Assembly (NCBI GenBank): GCA_003648455.1
Contig: QMPG01000005.1
Coordinates: 1-29,191, forward strand
Direction: 5' to 3'
DNA length: 29,191 nt
Source: Bacteroidota bacterium
GTDB lineage: Bacteria > Bacteroidota > Bacteroidia > Bacteroidales > B39-G9
Below the pieces are notes generated by a model. The model made no database searches. It saw only the letters and a program-made list of their open reading frames with translations, and had not been told where the DNA came from. The first letter of the stretch is position 1, and every line of letters begins with the position of its first letter. Both the position numbers and the translations under genes were made by a program. This document shows positions 1 to 9,170 of the stretch, piece after piece.

Positions 1-163
1 AGGATTCTTCCTAATTGTTCAAGAGAAATATCTTCGTTAATGGCTTTTGCTCTTAATTCATAAGGATTTTGTTTTAACCATTGAATGAATTCAGGTTTAT
101 TTGGAAATTTACGACCTTCTTTTTCTTTGGTTTTGTCATATTCCCTCCAAATTTTTAAATCTT
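1..163 (-). pseudogene. Possible 5' end or remnant of an unrecognised minus-strand gene
   Basis: On the minus strand an open frame runs from two adjacent stops near 165-170 off the left edge of the window. Its conceptual product contains KIWREYDKTKEKEG and later NEDISLEQLGRIL, which has a protein-like charged and helical composition, but there is no ATG in this frame. The only ATG with a purine-rich GGAGG ahead of it lies in another frame and stops after about 21 codons. A second short frame just upstream (about 170-255, minus) also reads like protein and ends at the same double stop. This could be a gene broken by a frameshift or nonsense change, or a gene with an unusual start. I do not recognise a family. 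Confidence 0.25.
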
Positions 164-204
164 ATCACAATAAGGCTATATGCCGTAGTTTCAGAAGAAA
201 CTTT

Positions 205-230
205 AGTCCTGCTTCGGTGGGACTTTTTTT
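205..230 (+). terminator. Strong intrinsic terminator with UUCG tetraloop
   Basis: An 8-bp stem (AGTCCTGC with GTGGGACT, including two G-T wobbles) closes a TTCG tetraloop at 213-216 with a C-G closing pair, and the T-run extends to 230. The T-run is on the + strand, so it would stop transcripts coming from the left. No convincing plus-strand gene is visible before it, so the gene it serves is presumably outside the window. Confidence 0.7.
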
Positions 231-311
231 AACAAAAATATCTTCATCTATAAATTTTAATCTTTAATAAATTTTATCAGTAAATTTATCAAACAAAAAA
301 AAATTACATCT

Positions 312-340
312 TCATAATGCTTATATTTGATGCATTATGA
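312..340 (+). promoter_or_regulatory. Perfect 9-bp inverted repeat enclosing a -7 box (operator-like)
   Basis: TCATAATGC at 312-320 is the exact reverse complement of GCATTATGA at 332-340. The 11-base spacer contains TATATTTG (322-329), an exact match to the Bacteroidota -7 consensus TAnnTTTG. No convincing -33 TTTG lies at the usual distance. The arrangement resembles a dimeric repressor operator laid over a promoter. The alternative is a simple hairpin without regulatory function. Confidence 0.4.
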
Positions 341-486
341 TAATAAAAACGATTCTTGTATTTTTAGGTATTATTGATTTCGTATGTGATTCATATAATC
401 ACGTCAAAAAGGGCTTACATCATTTTAAATTAAATGAACGCTCCAAATTATTAAAGGCAAGTTATTTGTTACACCTCTTCTTTTAG
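337..486 (+). CDS. Hypothetical small protein (49 aa), uncertain
   Basis: An ATG at 337 opens a 49-codon frame with a hydrophobic start (MIIKTILVFLGIIDF) and a basic tail. It starts directly after the -7-like box at 322-329, so any transcript would be nearly leaderless. Nothing identifies a family, and an open stretch of this length can occur by chance in such AT-rich DNA. It is listed only because of the promoter-like and operator-like sequence immediately in front of it. Confidence 0.15.
   Translation: MIIKTILVFLGIIDFVCDSYNHVKKGLHHFKLNERSKLLKASYLLHLFF
386..402. repeat. Short inverted repeat
   Basis: GTGATT (386-391) and AATCAC (397-402) form a perfect 6-bp stem around CATAT, extendable by a T-G and an A-T pair. 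It lies inside the doubtful small ORF and has no T-run, so it is not a terminator. The rest of the stretch between about 490 and 555 shows nothing recognisable. Confidence 0.3.
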
Positions 487-559
487 TTTCTTTTAACCAT
501 AATATTAAAACAACACAACCGTTATCATTATTGAGATAGCTTAAAGAAATAAATAAAAA

Positions 560-591
560 TTGCTATTTTACATAAAAAATAATTAAATTCG
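560..591 (+). promoter_or_regulatory. Candidate promoter of the PorE-like gene
   Basis: A TTG at 560-562 is followed after 21 bases by TAAATTCG (584-591), one mismatch from the Bacteroidota -7 box TAnnTTTG. The start codon at 629 would then have a leader of roughly 30 bases, and no Shine-Dalgarno motif is visible, as is usual in this phylum. Confidence 0.4.
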
Positions 592-628
592 CAACATAAC
601 AATTTCAGAAACATAATAATAGCGGAAA

Positions 629-2629
629 ATGAAATTTAAAATATTAATAATTGTTTTAATATTTAGTTTTGCAAATATTACAACATTATATTCACAAAAG
701 AATTATTCAGAAAAAGCAGATATTGCATTTAGTGCAGGTCAGTTTTATAAAGCAATTGATTTGTATAAATATTCATATGCCAAAGCAAAAGACAAAGTAC
801 AAAAAGCAGAAATAATTTATAAAACCGCTCTTTGTTATCGCTTAATAAACAATTCAAAACAAGCTGAAATTTGGTTTAAAAAAACTATAAGAAAGGGATA
901 TCCAAGTCCATTGGCAACATTATATTATGCCGATGCTTTGAAGCTTAATGGTAAATATGATGAGGCTGTTGAGCAATATCAAAAATATAAAAATTTTGTT
1001 CCCGACGATAAAAAAGTCGACATTGCAATAAGTTCATGTCAAGAAGCAAAGCAATGGATTGAGCATCCTACAAGATATAAAGTAAATCAGGTATATTATT
1101 TCAATTCTAAACAAAGTGATTTTTGTCCGGCTTTTGGAAAAAGCGATTTCAAAGTTGTCTTTTTTACTTCTTCACGAGAAGGTGCTACCGGAAATAAAAT
1201 TAACGATGTAACAGGTCAATATTATTCTGATATTTTTCGCTCCAGAGTTGACAGAAAGGGGAAATGGAGCGAGCCTATCCCTCTTGGAAAAGGAGTTAAT
1301 TCGGAATATGATGAGGGGGCAATATCTTTAAACTTAAAAGCTAATACTCTTTACTACACTAGTTTTAGAGAAAGCAAAGAAGGCAAACTAAGTTGTCAGA
1401 TATATTTTTCGAAAAAACAAGGTATAGACTGGACTAAAGGTGAAATAATTCCAATTGCACCCGATTCTGTTACTGTTGGACACCCTGCTATATCTGCAGA
1501 TGAATTGACATTATATTTTGTGTCAGACATGAAAGGTGGAAAAGGAGGGAAAGACATATGGAAAATTACACGTTCAGACAAATCGAAAGGTTGGGGAACA
1601 CCCGAAAATTTAGGCACGGAAATAAACACTTCGGGAGATGAGATGTTTCCTTATATTCACAAAGACGGTACTCTGTATTTTTCTTCCAATGGCCATCCCG
1701 GAATGGGAGGACTTGATATTTTTGAAGCAGTACCAACTCATGACGGAAAATGGAAGATAGAAAATTTAAAATGCCCTATTAACTCTTCTTATGATGATTT
1801 TGGTATTGTTTTCGAAGGTGATATTGAAAGAGGTTATTTTTCAACAAACAGACCAGGAGGTAAAGGTTCTGACGATATTTATCAGTTTTATTTACCACCT
1901 ATTGAATTTAAAATTGAAGGTGTTGTTAGGAATGAAAAAACAGAAGATATTATTGCCGGTGCAGATATTAACCTTATTGGTAGCGATGGAACAAACGAAA
2001 TGAAAAAGTCAGAAGCTGATGGTTCATTTAACTTTAATCTTAATCCTAATACAGATTATAGGGTTATAACTAAAAAAGGAGGCTTCTTAAATGGTAAAGG
2101 AAAAGAAACAACTAAAGGCTTAACCGAAAACAAAACATTTAAACTTGATATTTTTATGTCGCCCGACGATTCTCGTATTGTTCTCCCAAATATTCTTTAC
2201 GACTTAGGAAAGTGGGATTTGAGACCCGAATCTTTAGTCTCCTTAGAAAAACTGGTTGAGATATTAAACGATAATCCAAATATTACCATAGAGATTGGTT
2301 CTCATACCGACTTTAGAGGTGGTGCTGATTATAACCTTGAGCTTTCTGCTAAGAGAGCAAAATCAGTTGTCGATTTCTTAATAACTTATGGTATTGACCA
2401 AGAAAGATTAACATCAAAAGGTTATGGAGAATCAATGCCTAAAACTATTGATAAGAAAGAAGCAAGAATGTATTCATTCTTAGAAGAAGGTGATGTGTTA
2501 AACGAATCTTTTATAAACAATTTGCCAAATAGTGAGCAAAAAGAAATATGCCATCAAATAAATCGTAGAACTGACTTTGGTGTTACCGGACGCGATTACA
2601 TACCAAAAATTAAGAGAAGAGGCCATTAA
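629..2629 (+). CDS. PorE-like OmpA-family envelope protein (TPR, WD40-like, CRD, OmpA)
   Basis: This is a 666-aa exported protein. Residues 1-22 form a signal peptide ending TLYSQ. A TPR-like region spans about 25-145, and a propeller of WD40-like PD repeats spans about 160-420, with recurring phrases such as FTSSREG, LYFVSDMKGG, YFSSNGHPG and YFSTNRPGG. A carboxypeptidase-regulatory-like beta domain follows (about 425-510), then an OmpA C-terminal domain (about 518-652) with the peptidoglycan-binding D561 and R576 in GSHTDFRGG and LSAKRAKSV, closing with NRRTDF. This domain order matches PorE, a peptidoglycan-anchoring component of the type IX secretion system. PorE of Porphyromonas is a lipoprotein, whereas this protein has no lipobox cysteine, and similar OmpA paralogues exist in Bacteroidota. 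PorE is therefore a candidate assignment and the OmpA envelope role is secure. Confidence 0.85.
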   Translation: MKFKILIIVLIFSFANITTLYSQKNYSEKADIAFSAGQFYKAIDLYKYSYAKAKDKVQKAEIIYKTALCYRLINNSKQAEIWFKKTIRKGYPSPLATLYYADALKLNGKYDEAVEQYQKYKNFVPDDKKVDIAISSCQEAKQWIEHPTRYKVNQVYYFNSKQSDFCPAFGKSDFKVVFFTSSREGATGNKINDVTGQYYSDIFRSRVDRKGKWSEPIPLGKGVNSEYDEGAISLNLKANTLYYTSFRESKEGKLSCQIYFSKKQGIDWTKGEIIPIAPDSVTVGHPAISADELTLYFVSDMKGGKGGKDIWKITRSDKSKGWGTPENLGTEINTSGDEMFPYIHKDGTLYFSSNGHPGMGGLDIFEAVPTHDGKWKIENLKCPINSSYDDFGIVFEGDIERGYFSTNRPGGKGSDDIYQFYLPPIEFKIEGVVRNEKTEDIIAGADINLIGSDGTNEMKKSEADGSFNFNLNPNTDYRVITKKGGFLNGKGKETTKGLTENKTFKLDIFMSPDDSRIVLPNILYDLGKWDLRPESLVSLEKLVEILNDNPNITIEIGSHTDFRGGADYNLELSAKRAKSVVDFLITYGIDQERLTSKGYGESMPKTIDKKEARMYSFLEEGDVLNESFINNLPNSEQKEICHQINRRTDFGVTGRDYIPKIKRRGH

Positions 2630-2655
2630 CGCAGAACAAAAAGATATTTTCAATA

Positions 2656-2689
2656 ATTCTCCATTCTTAAATATATCAGAATGGAGAAT
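2656..2689. repeat. Perfect 12-bp inverted repeat after the PorE-like gene
   Basis: ATTCTCCATTCT (2656-2667) and AGAATGGAGAAT (2678-2689) are exact reverse complements around a 10-base spacer. There is no T-run on either side, so it is not a standard intrinsic terminator. It could protect the 3' end of the upstream mRNA or be a protein-binding site. Confidence 0.45.
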
Positions 2690-2733
2690 GTAAAATGTAA
2701 AAAAGTCAGCAATCCATAAAGAAATTTCAAATT

Positions 2734-2765
2734 TTGCTTAATTCAGTATTATATTATTATTTTTG
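2734..2765 (+). promoter_or_regulatory. Promoter of the purM-prfA-pyrF operon
   Basis: TTTTG ending at 2736 is separated by 21 bases from TATTTTTG (2758-2765), an exact match to the -7 consensus TAnnTTTG. Both elements and the spacing fit the housekeeping promoter known from Bacteroides. Transcription would begin near 2772. Confidence 0.6.
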
Positions 2766-2866
2766 CAAAAAAAACAATTTTTTTGTTTTAATGGTTATCT
2801 GCAATTTATATTATGCTGAAAAAAATAGAATATCTTACACCGATTGTGCAACTATACTCTAAAAAA

Positions 2867-4036
2867 ATGGATAAAACTTCACGATATAACCAAAGAGGCG
2901 TTTCTTCATCAAAAAAAGACGTTCATGATGCAATAAAAAATATTGATAAAGGAATTTATCCAAAAGCTTTTTGCAAAATTATTCCCGACTATTTGGCGGG
3001 AGACCCTGATTATTGCAATATTATGCATGCCGATGGTGCTGGAACAAAATCTTCGCTGGCTTATATTTATTGGAAAGAAACTAATGACATTAGTGTTTGG
3101 AAAGGAATAGCTCAGGATGCTATTATCATGAATATTGACGACCTGCTTTGTGTTGGAGCCGTTGATAATATATTACTTTCATCAACAATTGGAAGAAACA
3201 AAAATGTGATTCCCGGAGAAGTAATTTCTGCAATAATAAACGGCACAAACACAGTTATTGAAGAGTTTCACGATATGGGAATTAATATTCAGTTTACCGG
3301 AGGAGAAACTGCTGATGTTGGTGATTTGGTCAGAACAGTAATTGTCGATTCTACAGTGTCTTGTCGAATGAAACGTTCCGATGTTATTTCAAATGATAAT
3401 ATAAAAGCAGGCGATGTAATTGTTGGTCTCTCATCATCAGGTCAAGCAACTTACGAAAAAGAATATAACGGAGGTATGGGTAGCAATGGTTTAACATCAG
3501 CCCGCCACGATGTTTTTGCAAAATATTTGGCAGAAAAATATCCCGAAAGTTATGATAACAATATTCCAAATGAGTTAATTTATTCAGGCTCGCTAAAATT
3601 AACCGATAAAATTGAAAATTTAGGAGTCGATGCAGGAAAACTTGTTCTTTCGCCAACAAGAACTTATGCTCCAATAATTAAAGATATATTAAATGAATGT
3701 CGCCAAAATATTCATGGTATGATTCATTGCACAGGAGGTGCTCAAACAAAAGTGCTTAACTTTGTTGATAATATTCATATCATTAAAGATAATATGTTTG
3801 ATATTCCTCCATTATTTGAGATTATTCAAAGAGAATCCGGTACTCCTTGGCAAGATATGTACAAAGTGTTTAACATGGGGCACCGACTTGAAATTTATTT
3901 GCCTGAGGAATTTGCCGGTGATATTATTAACATTGCAAAAAAATATAATGTAGATGCCAAAATTATTGGCAGATGCGAAAAATCAGACGAAAAAAAATTA
4001 ACAATAATTAACCAATTTGGTGAATTTAACTATTAA
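2867..4036 (+). CDS. purM: Phosphoribosylformylglycinamidine cyclo-ligase (AIR synthetase)
   Basis: The enzyme catalyses ATP-dependent closure of FGAM to 5-aminoimidazole ribotide in purine biosynthesis. The protein carries the AIRS/PurM hallmarks MHADGAGTKSS near the N-terminus, QDAIIMNIDDLLCVGA, FTGGETADVGD and GGAQTK, and is of the Bacteroidota type. The open frame extends up to an ATG at 2813, but the extra 18 residues are not typical. The family start resembles MDKTSRYNQRGVSSSK, so I place the start at 2867 (389 aa). It is the first gene of a tight cluster with prfA (12-base gap) and pyrF, which suggests co-transcription from the promoter at 2734-2765. Confidence 0.95.
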   Translation: MDKTSRYNQRGVSSSKKDVHDAIKNIDKGIYPKAFCKIIPDYLAGDPDYCNIMHADGAGTKSSLAYIYWKETNDISVWKGIAQDAIIMNIDDLLCVGAVDNILLSSTIGRNKNVIPGEVISAIINGTNTVIEEFHDMGINIQFTGGETADVGDLVRTVIVDSTVSCRMKRSDVISNDNIKAGDVIVGLSSSGQATYEKEYNGGMGSNGLTSARHDVFAKYLAEKYPESYDNNIPNELIYSGSLKLTDKIENLGVDAGKLVLSPTRTYAPIIKDILNECRQNIHGMIHCTGGAQTKVLNFVDNIHIIKDNMFDIPPLFEIIQRESGTPWQDMYKVFNMGHRLEIYLPEEFAGDIINIAKKYNVDAKIIGRCEKSDEKKLTIINQFGEFNY

Positions 4037-4048
4037 TAAAAAATTATC

Positions 4049-5134
4049 ATGAGTAACAATATGATTTTAGAAAAATTAGAGGGAGTAAGATTACGTTTTG
4101 AAGAGGTATCACAAATGATTACCGATCCTGAAATCATTTCTGACATGAAGCGTTATGTTAAACTTAACAAAGAATACAAAAATCTTGAACCACTTGTAAA
4201 AGAATATAACGACTATAAAAATGTATTAAGCAATATTGATTCTGCTAAAGAAATTCTCGCAAATGAAAAAGATGAGGAGATGAGAGAAATGGCAAAAGAA
4301 GAGTTAGATGAATTGGAGTCTCGTGTTGCTAAGATGGAAGAAAATATTAAACTATTACTTTTACCTAAAGATCCTGAAGACGATAAAAATGCTATTATCG
4401 AAATTAGAGCAGGTACTGGAGGTGATGAAGCAAGTATTTTTGCCGGCGATCTTTTTAGAATGTATAGCAAATTTTGTGAATCAAAACATTGGAAGCTTGA
4501 GGTAACGCATTTATCTGAAGGTACTTCTGGAGGATATAAAGAAATTGTATCGAAAATTTCCGGTAATGGCGTTTATGGTATTTTAAAATACGAATCAGGT
4601 GTTCATCGTGTGCAAAGAGTTCCGCAAACCGAAACTCAGGGGCGTGTTCACACATCAGCTGCAACAGTTGCCGTTTTGCCCGAAGCCGAAGAGTTTGATA
4701 TTGAATTAAAACCCGAAGATATTAGAAAAGATACCTATTGCTCATCAGGTCCTGGTGGACAATCAGTAAACACAACTTATTCAGCAATTCGATTAACTCA
4801 TATTCCTTCGGGAATTGTTGTTACTTGTCAGGATCAAAAATCTCAGATTAAAAACCTTGACAAGGCTATGACAGAACTTCGCTCTCGATTATATAGCATT
4901 GAACATCAAAAATATCTTGATGAGATTTCTTCAAAAAGAAAAACAATGGTATCGACAGGCGACCGTTCAGCAAAAATTAGAACTTATAACTACCCGCAAG
5001 GACGAGTTACTGACCATAGAATAGGGTTAACACTTTATAATTTACCGGCAATTATAGGTGGCGATATTCAAGAAATTATTGAAAAATTGCAAATGGCAGA
5101 AAATGCCGAACGTTTAAAAGAAAGTAATTTGTAG
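4049..5134 (+). CDS. prfA: Peptide chain release factor 1
   Basis: RF1 recognises UAA and UAG in the ribosomal A site and triggers hydrolysis of peptidyl-tRNA. The 361-aa length is normal. Visible elements are the N-terminal coiled-coil domain, the [17 protein letters not shown] stretch (119-135), the codon-reading loop with a PxT tripeptide (PQT, 192-194), and the catalytic GGQ at 236-238 within [15 protein letters not shown]. The PxT loop separates it from RF2, which has SPF. It lies between purM (12 bases) and pyrF (7 bases), probably in one transcript. Confidence 0.97.
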   Translation: MSNNMILEKLEGVRLRFEEVSQMITDPEIISDMKRYVKLNKEYKNLEPLVKEYNDYKNVLSNIDSAKEILANEKDEEMREMAKEELDELESRVAKMEENIKLLLLPKDPEDDKNAIIEIRAGTGGDEASIFAGDLFRMYSKFCESKHWKLEVTHLSEGTSGGYKEIVSKISGNGVYGILKYESGVHRVQRVPQTETQGRVHTSAATVAVLPEAEEFDIELKPEDIRKDTYCSSGPGGQSVNTTYSAIRLTHIPSGIVVTCQDQKSQIKNLDKAMTELRSRLYSIEHQKYLDEISSKRKTMVSTGDRSAKIRTYNYPQGRVTDHRIGLTLYNLPAIIGGDIQEIIEKLQMAENAERLKESNL

Positions 5135-5141
5135 TTATATA

Positions 5142-5963
5142 ATGAATTCAGAAACCCTTTTTGAAAATATAAAAAAGAAAAAAAGTTTTTTGTGTATTGG
5201 TTTAGATACTGATATTAACAAAATACCTCAGTCTTTGCTTGCTAATCAAGACCCGATTTTTGAATTTAATAAACAAATTATTGATGCTACTCACGATTTA
5301 TGCGTTGCATATAAACCAAATACTGCTTTTTATGAACAACTCGGTGCAAAGGGTTGGTTAAGTCTCGAAAAAACAGTTGACTATATTAAAACAAAACATC
5401 CTGATATTTTTTTAATTGCAGACGCTAAACGTGGTGATATAGGAAATACCTGTAACATGTATGCTAAAGCTTTTTTTGAAAACATGAAGTTTGATGCAAT
5501 AACTGTTGCACCCTACATGGGAGAAGATTCTGTTAAGCCCTTTTTGACATATAAAGATAAATGGGTAATTTTATTGGCATTAACATCAAACAATAGTGCA
5601 AAGGATTTTCAATTTGATAATACTGAAACAAATCTTTACGAAAAAGTAATAAGCAAATCAAAAAGCTGGGGAACCAAAGATAATTTGATGTATGTTGTAG
5701 GTGCTACAAAAGCCGAAATGCTTGAATATATTAGAAAAATTATTCCCGATAATTTTTTGTTAGTCCCGGGTATTGGTGCTCAAGGAGGAAGCTTATCTGA
5801 CGTAGCAAAATATGGCATGAACAATAAATGTGGACTTCTTGTAAACTCATCACGATCAATAATATATGCAGACAACACTTCTGATTTTGCCACACACTCA
5901 AGAAAAAAAGTTGCTGAGTTAAAAACAGAAATGGAAAAATTACTTGCTGAACACATAAAATAA
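5142..5963 (+). CDS. pyrF: Orotidine 5'-phosphate decarboxylase (long, type 2)
   Basis: The enzyme decarboxylates OMP to UMP, the last step of de novo pyrimidine synthesis. The 273-aa product has the N-terminal FLCIGLDTD motif and the catalytic [10 protein letters not shown] at 94-103, with the Lys-Asp charge network of OMP decarboxylases. Its length and the [13 protein letters not shown] segment place it in the longer mycobacterial-type group also found in Bacteroidota. It is the third gene of the purM-prfA-pyrF run, 7 bases after prfA. Confidence 0.95.
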   Translation: MNSETLFENIKKKKSFLCIGLDTDINKIPQSLLANQDPIFEFNKQIIDATHDLCVAYKPNTAFYEQLGAKGWLSLEKTVDYIKTKHPDIFLIADAKRGDIGNTCNMYAKAFFENMKFDAITVAPYMGEDSVKPFLTYKDKWVILLALTSNNSAKDFQFDNTETNLYEKVISKSKSWGTKDNLMYVVGATKAEMLEYIRKIIPDNFLLVPGIGAQGGSLSDVAKYGMNNKCGLLVNSSRSIIYADNTSDFATHSRKKVAELKTEMEKLLAEHIK

Positions 5964-6027
5964 TTCATTTATTATTATTTTAATATTTTTTTGTTTAATT
6001 TTATTAGATATTTTAATCTCAAATAAA

Positions 6028-7296
6028 ATGAACGAAGCTTTTCTGCAACATATATGGAAATATCATTTATTTGATAAAACAGAATTAATCGCATCAACAG
6101 GTGAAAAGATTGAAATAATAAACGTTGGACAGAAAAATATTGATGCCGGTCCTGATTTTTTTAATGCCAAAGTTAAAATCAACAATACTGTTTGGGCAGG
6201 AAATGTCGAAGTTCATATTAATTCGTCTGACTGGCTTAAGCACTCTCACAATACAGACAAAGCTTATGATAATGTAATACTTCATGTGGTTTATAATAAC
6301 GACATGCAAATTACACGAACCAATGGAGAAGCAATTCCTACCATTGAATTGAAATTTGATAAAAGAATATTTGATAAATATCAGGATTTAATCAAAAACG
6401 AACAATGGGTGTCTTGTGAAGATGAAATTAATAATGTTGATGGATTTATTATTGATTTTTGGCTCAACAGTTTGTTAATTGAACGATTAGAAAGCAAGTC
6501 AGAATATATTCTCAATAATTTATATAAGAACAACAATAATTGGGAGGAAACTTTTTATCAGCAACTGGCGAAAAATTTTGGAACAAAAATTAATCAATTT
6601 CCGTTTGAGCAACTCACAAAATCATTACCACTAATATATTTAGCTAAACATAAAAACAGTTTATTACAGATTGAAGCTCTTCTTTTCGGACAAGCTGGTT
6701 TTTTAGAGATTAATATTGATGATGATTATTATAATTCACTAAAAAAAGAATACCTATTTCTAAAGGATAAATTTAAACTAAAATCAATAGAAAAACATTT
6801 ATGGAAATTTTTGCGATTACGTCCCGGTAATTTCCCAACAATTCGCATTGCTCAATTTGCAGCGTTAATTTATAAATCATCAAGTTTGTTTTCAAAAATT
6901 ATTGAAACAGACGATTTAATTGAGATAAAAAAACATTTTTCAGTATCAGCTTCAGAATATTGGGATACTCATTATATATTTGGTAAAACAACGAAAAAAA
7001 GAAAAAAAAGAACAGGGCAGATTTTTATAAATTCATTAATAATTAATACTATTGTTCCTTTTTTGTTTGTTTATTCAAAATCGAAAGACAACGAGAAGTA
7101 TAAAATTAGGGCACTAAAATTTCTCGAACAATTACCTGCCGAAAAAAATTCAATAATCAGTAATTGGAAATTGCTGAAAATGCCTGTGCCAAATGCTTTT
7201 TATTCTCAGGCTTTAATTCAGTTAAAAAATGAATACTGTAATAAGAAAAAATGTTTATATTGTCAGATTGGAAATAGAATAATAGTAAAAAAATAA
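6028..7296 (+). CDS. DUF2851 family protein
   Basis: This 422-aa cytoplasmic protein has the features I associate with the DUF2851 family of Bacteroidota: the start MNEAFLQHIWKYHLFD, NAGPDF-like IDAGPDFFNAKVKI, WAGNVEVHINSSDW and NVILHVVY in the first 100 residues, FGxKxNxxPFE in the middle (GTKINQFPFEQL), and a C-terminal cysteine cluster CNKKKCLYCQIGNR that could bind a metal. The biochemical role is unknown to me. It is followed after 2 bases by the K+ channel gene, so the two are probably translated from one message. The 64-base gap after pyrF contains no clear terminator. Confidence 0.85.
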   Translation: MNEAFLQHIWKYHLFDKTELIASTGEKIEIINVGQKNIDAGPDFFNAKVKINNTVWAGNVEVHINSSDWLKHSHNTDKAYDNVILHVVYNNDMQITRTNGEAIPTIELKFDKRIFDKYQDLIKNEQWVSCEDEINNVDGFIIDFWLNSLLIERLESKSEYILNNLYKNNNNWEETFYQQLAKNFGTKINQFPFEQLTKSLPLIYLAKHKNSLLQIEALLFGQAGFLEINIDDDYYNSLKKEYLFLKDKFKLKSIEKHLWKFLRLRPGNFPTIRIAQFAALIYKSSSLFSKIIETDDLIEIKKHFSVSASEYWDTHYIFGKTTKKRKKRTGQIFINSLIINTIVPFLFVYSKSKDNEKYKIRALKFLEQLPAEKNSIISNWKLLKMPVPNAFYSQALIQLKNEYCNKKKCLYCQIGNRIIVKK

Positions 7297-7298
7297 TA

Positions 7299-8312
7299 AT
7301 GAAGAATACAAGCCTAAAGTCAATTTTTATCCCTCTATCGTTACTTATTTTAATTTTGATAATAGGAACAATAGGTTTTGTTATAATCGAACATTTCTCG
7401 CTAATTGACGCTTTATACATGACAATTATTACAATGTCAACTGTTGGATTTGGCACTCTTCATCCATTATCAATAATAGGCAAAATTTTTACAGTATTCT
7501 TAATTGTTTTCAGTTTTGGTATTTTTGCTTATGTTGCATCAGAAATAGCTAAATACATAATATCAGGTAAGTTGCAAGACTATGTTAAAACCCATAACAA
7601 ATACAAAAAAATAGACAAATTACATAATCACATTATTGTCTGTGGTTTCGATCGTAACGGCAAACAGGTTGTAAATGAACTTGTAAAGTATAAAAAAAAG
7701 TTTGTTATAGTTGAGAAAAATGAACAAATAGCAAAAGATTTGCATAAAAGCTCTCATCGTTTATTTCTTGAAGGAGATGCTTCTGAAGATGATGTTTTAA
7801 TAAAAGCAGGAATTAAAACAGCTAAAGCTTTAATTACTACTTTACCAAACGATGCCATAAACCTTTTTATAGTTTTGTCAGCCAGGCAATTAAATAAAAA
7901 ACTGACAATAATTAGTAGAGCATCAAACGAATCTTCATTTTCAAAACTAAAACAAGCCGGAGCAACAAATGTTATTATGCCCGATTTAATTGGTGGCAAG
8001 CGAATGGCAAAGCTTATTATCAGACCCGATATTATTAATTTTCTTGAACAAATACAACTTGTGAAAGGAGACAATGTAAAAATTCATGAAATTTCATGCG
8101 ACAAATTAGCTCACGGTTTAGTCAATAAATCAATTGAAGAATTAAATGTGAGAAATGTTTCAGGGGCAAACATTATTGGACTAAAAACAGAAACAGGAGA
8201 ATACGTATTAAACCCTGAGCCTACTTATAAATTGTCATCACAATATAAAATTTTCACTCTCGGCACTTTATCTGAAATTGAAAAATTCAAATTAATTTTA
8301 TCAAACGAATAA
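7299..8312 (+). CDS. Two-TM potassium channel with RCK (TrkA-N/TrkA-C) domains
   Basis: The 337-aa protein begins with TM1 (about 8-30), a pore helix, the K+ selectivity filter TVGFG at 48-52, and TM2 (about 59-80). A cytoplasmic RCK domain follows from about 110, with a Rossmann nucleotide-binding loop CGFDRNGKQVV (115-125) and an acidic residue at the end of beta 2 (VIVEKN). A TrkA-C-like domain covers about 255-337. This is the MthK/Kch architecture: a tetrameric channel gated by ligand or ion binding to the RCK ring. The first glycine-rich position reads GFDRNG rather than the classical GxGxxG, a variant seen in Kch-like channels, so the ligand may not be NAD. It is translationally close to the DUF2851 gene. 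Confidence 0.93.
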   Translation: MKNTSLKSIFIPLSLLILILIIGTIGFVIIEHFSLIDALYMTIITMSTVGFGTLHPLSIIGKIFTVFLIVFSFGIFAYVASEIAKYIISGKLQDYVKTHNKYKKIDKLHNHIIVCGFDRNGKQVVNELVKYKKKFVIVEKNEQIAKDLHKSSHRLFLEGDASEDDVLIKAGIKTAKALITTLPNDAINLFIVLSARQLNKKLTIISRASNESSFSKLKQAGATNVIMPDLIGGKRMAKLIIRPDIINFLEQIQLVKGDNVKIHEISCDKLAHGLVNKSIEELNVRNVSGANIIGLKTETGEYVLNPEPTYKLSSQYKIFTLGTLSEIEKFKLILSNE

Positions 8313-8317
8313 TTTTT

Positions 8318-8325
8318 TATCTTTG
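8318..8325 (+). promoter_or_regulatory. -7 box of the thyA promoter
   Basis: TATCTTTG matches TAnnTTTG exactly and lies 30 bases before the thyA ATG, just after the K+ channel stop codon. No good -33 TTTG is present at 19-21 bases, so the promoter rests on the -7 element. Confidence 0.5.
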
Positions 8326-8355
8326 TTGAAAATTCAATTTTTAACCTTTAGATAA

Positions 8356-9150
8356 ATGAAGCAATATTTAAATTTATTAGACCACGTTTTAACAAACGGA
8401 ACAACAAAAGACGACCGAACAGGAACAGGAACTAAAAGTGTTTTTGGTTATCAAATGCGCTTCAATTTACAAGAAGGTTTTCCCTTACTCACCACAAAGA
8501 AATTACACTTAAGATCAATCATACACGAGCTTTTGTGGTTTTTAAAGGGAGAAACAAACATAAAATATCTTAACGAAAATAAAGTAAAAATTTGGGACGA
8601 TTGGGCTGACAAAAATGGGGAATTAGGTCATATATACGGTTACCAATGGCGCTCGTGGCCAGCAGAAAATAATAAACATATCGACCAGATATCTAATGTT
8701 ATAAATAGTATTAAAAACAATCCAAATTCTCGACGACATATTGTAAGTGCATGGAATGTTGCTGAAATTGATAAAATGGCTTTGCCTCCATGTCACATCT
8801 TGTTCCAATTTTATGTTGCAGATGGAAAACTTTCGTGTCAGCTTTATCAGCGAAGTGCAGATATCTTTCTTGGCGTTCCTTTTAATATTGCTTCTTATGC
8901 TTTGTTAACAATGATGATGGCACAAGTAACAAATTTGCAACCAGGTGATTTTGTACATACATTAGGTGACGCTCATATTTATCTTAATCACATTGAGCAA
9001 ACAAAATTGCAATTGTCACGCGAACCACGCAAATTGCCAATAATGAAAATTAATCCTGAAGTGAAAAACATTTTTGATTTTAAATTTGAGGATTTTTTAC
9101 TTAGCGATTACGACCCGCATCCGCATATTAAAGGAGCTATATCTGTGTAA
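8356..9150 (+). CDS. thyA: Thymidylate synthase
   Basis: The enzyme converts dUMP to dTMP using methylene-tetrahydrofolate, which becomes dihydrofolate. At 264 aa it has the same length as the E. coli enzyme. The catalytic cysteine is C146 in [12 protein letters not shown], the phosphate-binding arginines are in [11 protein letters not shown] (R126, R127), and the [18 protein letters not shown] segment is intact. The next gene is dihydrofolate reductase, which regenerates tetrahydrofolate from the dihydrofolate made here, a common and functionally sensible pairing. Confidence 0.98.
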   Translation: MKQYLNLLDHVLTNGTTKDDRTGTGTKSVFGYQMRFNLQEGFPLLTTKKLHLRSIIHELLWFLKGETNIKYLNENKVKIWDDWADKNGELGHIYGYQWRSWPAENNKHIDQISNVINSIKNNPNSRRHIVSAWNVAEIDKMALPPCHILFQFYVADGKLSCQLYQRSADIFLGVPFNIASYALLTMMMAQVTNLQPGDFVHTLGDAHIYLNHIEQTKLQLSREPRKLPIMKINPEVKNIFDFKFEDFLLSDYDPHPHIKGAISV

Positions 9151-9170
9151 GAGAGGAGTAAAGTAGAAAA

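Noticed and set aside
85..267. 60-codon plus-strand open frame at the left edge
   Set aside because: It runs straight through the strong terminator at 205-230 and its product has no protein-like features.
2813..2866. Upstream ATG extension of purM
   Set aside because: The extra 18 residues are atypical; the family start aligns with the ATG at 2867.
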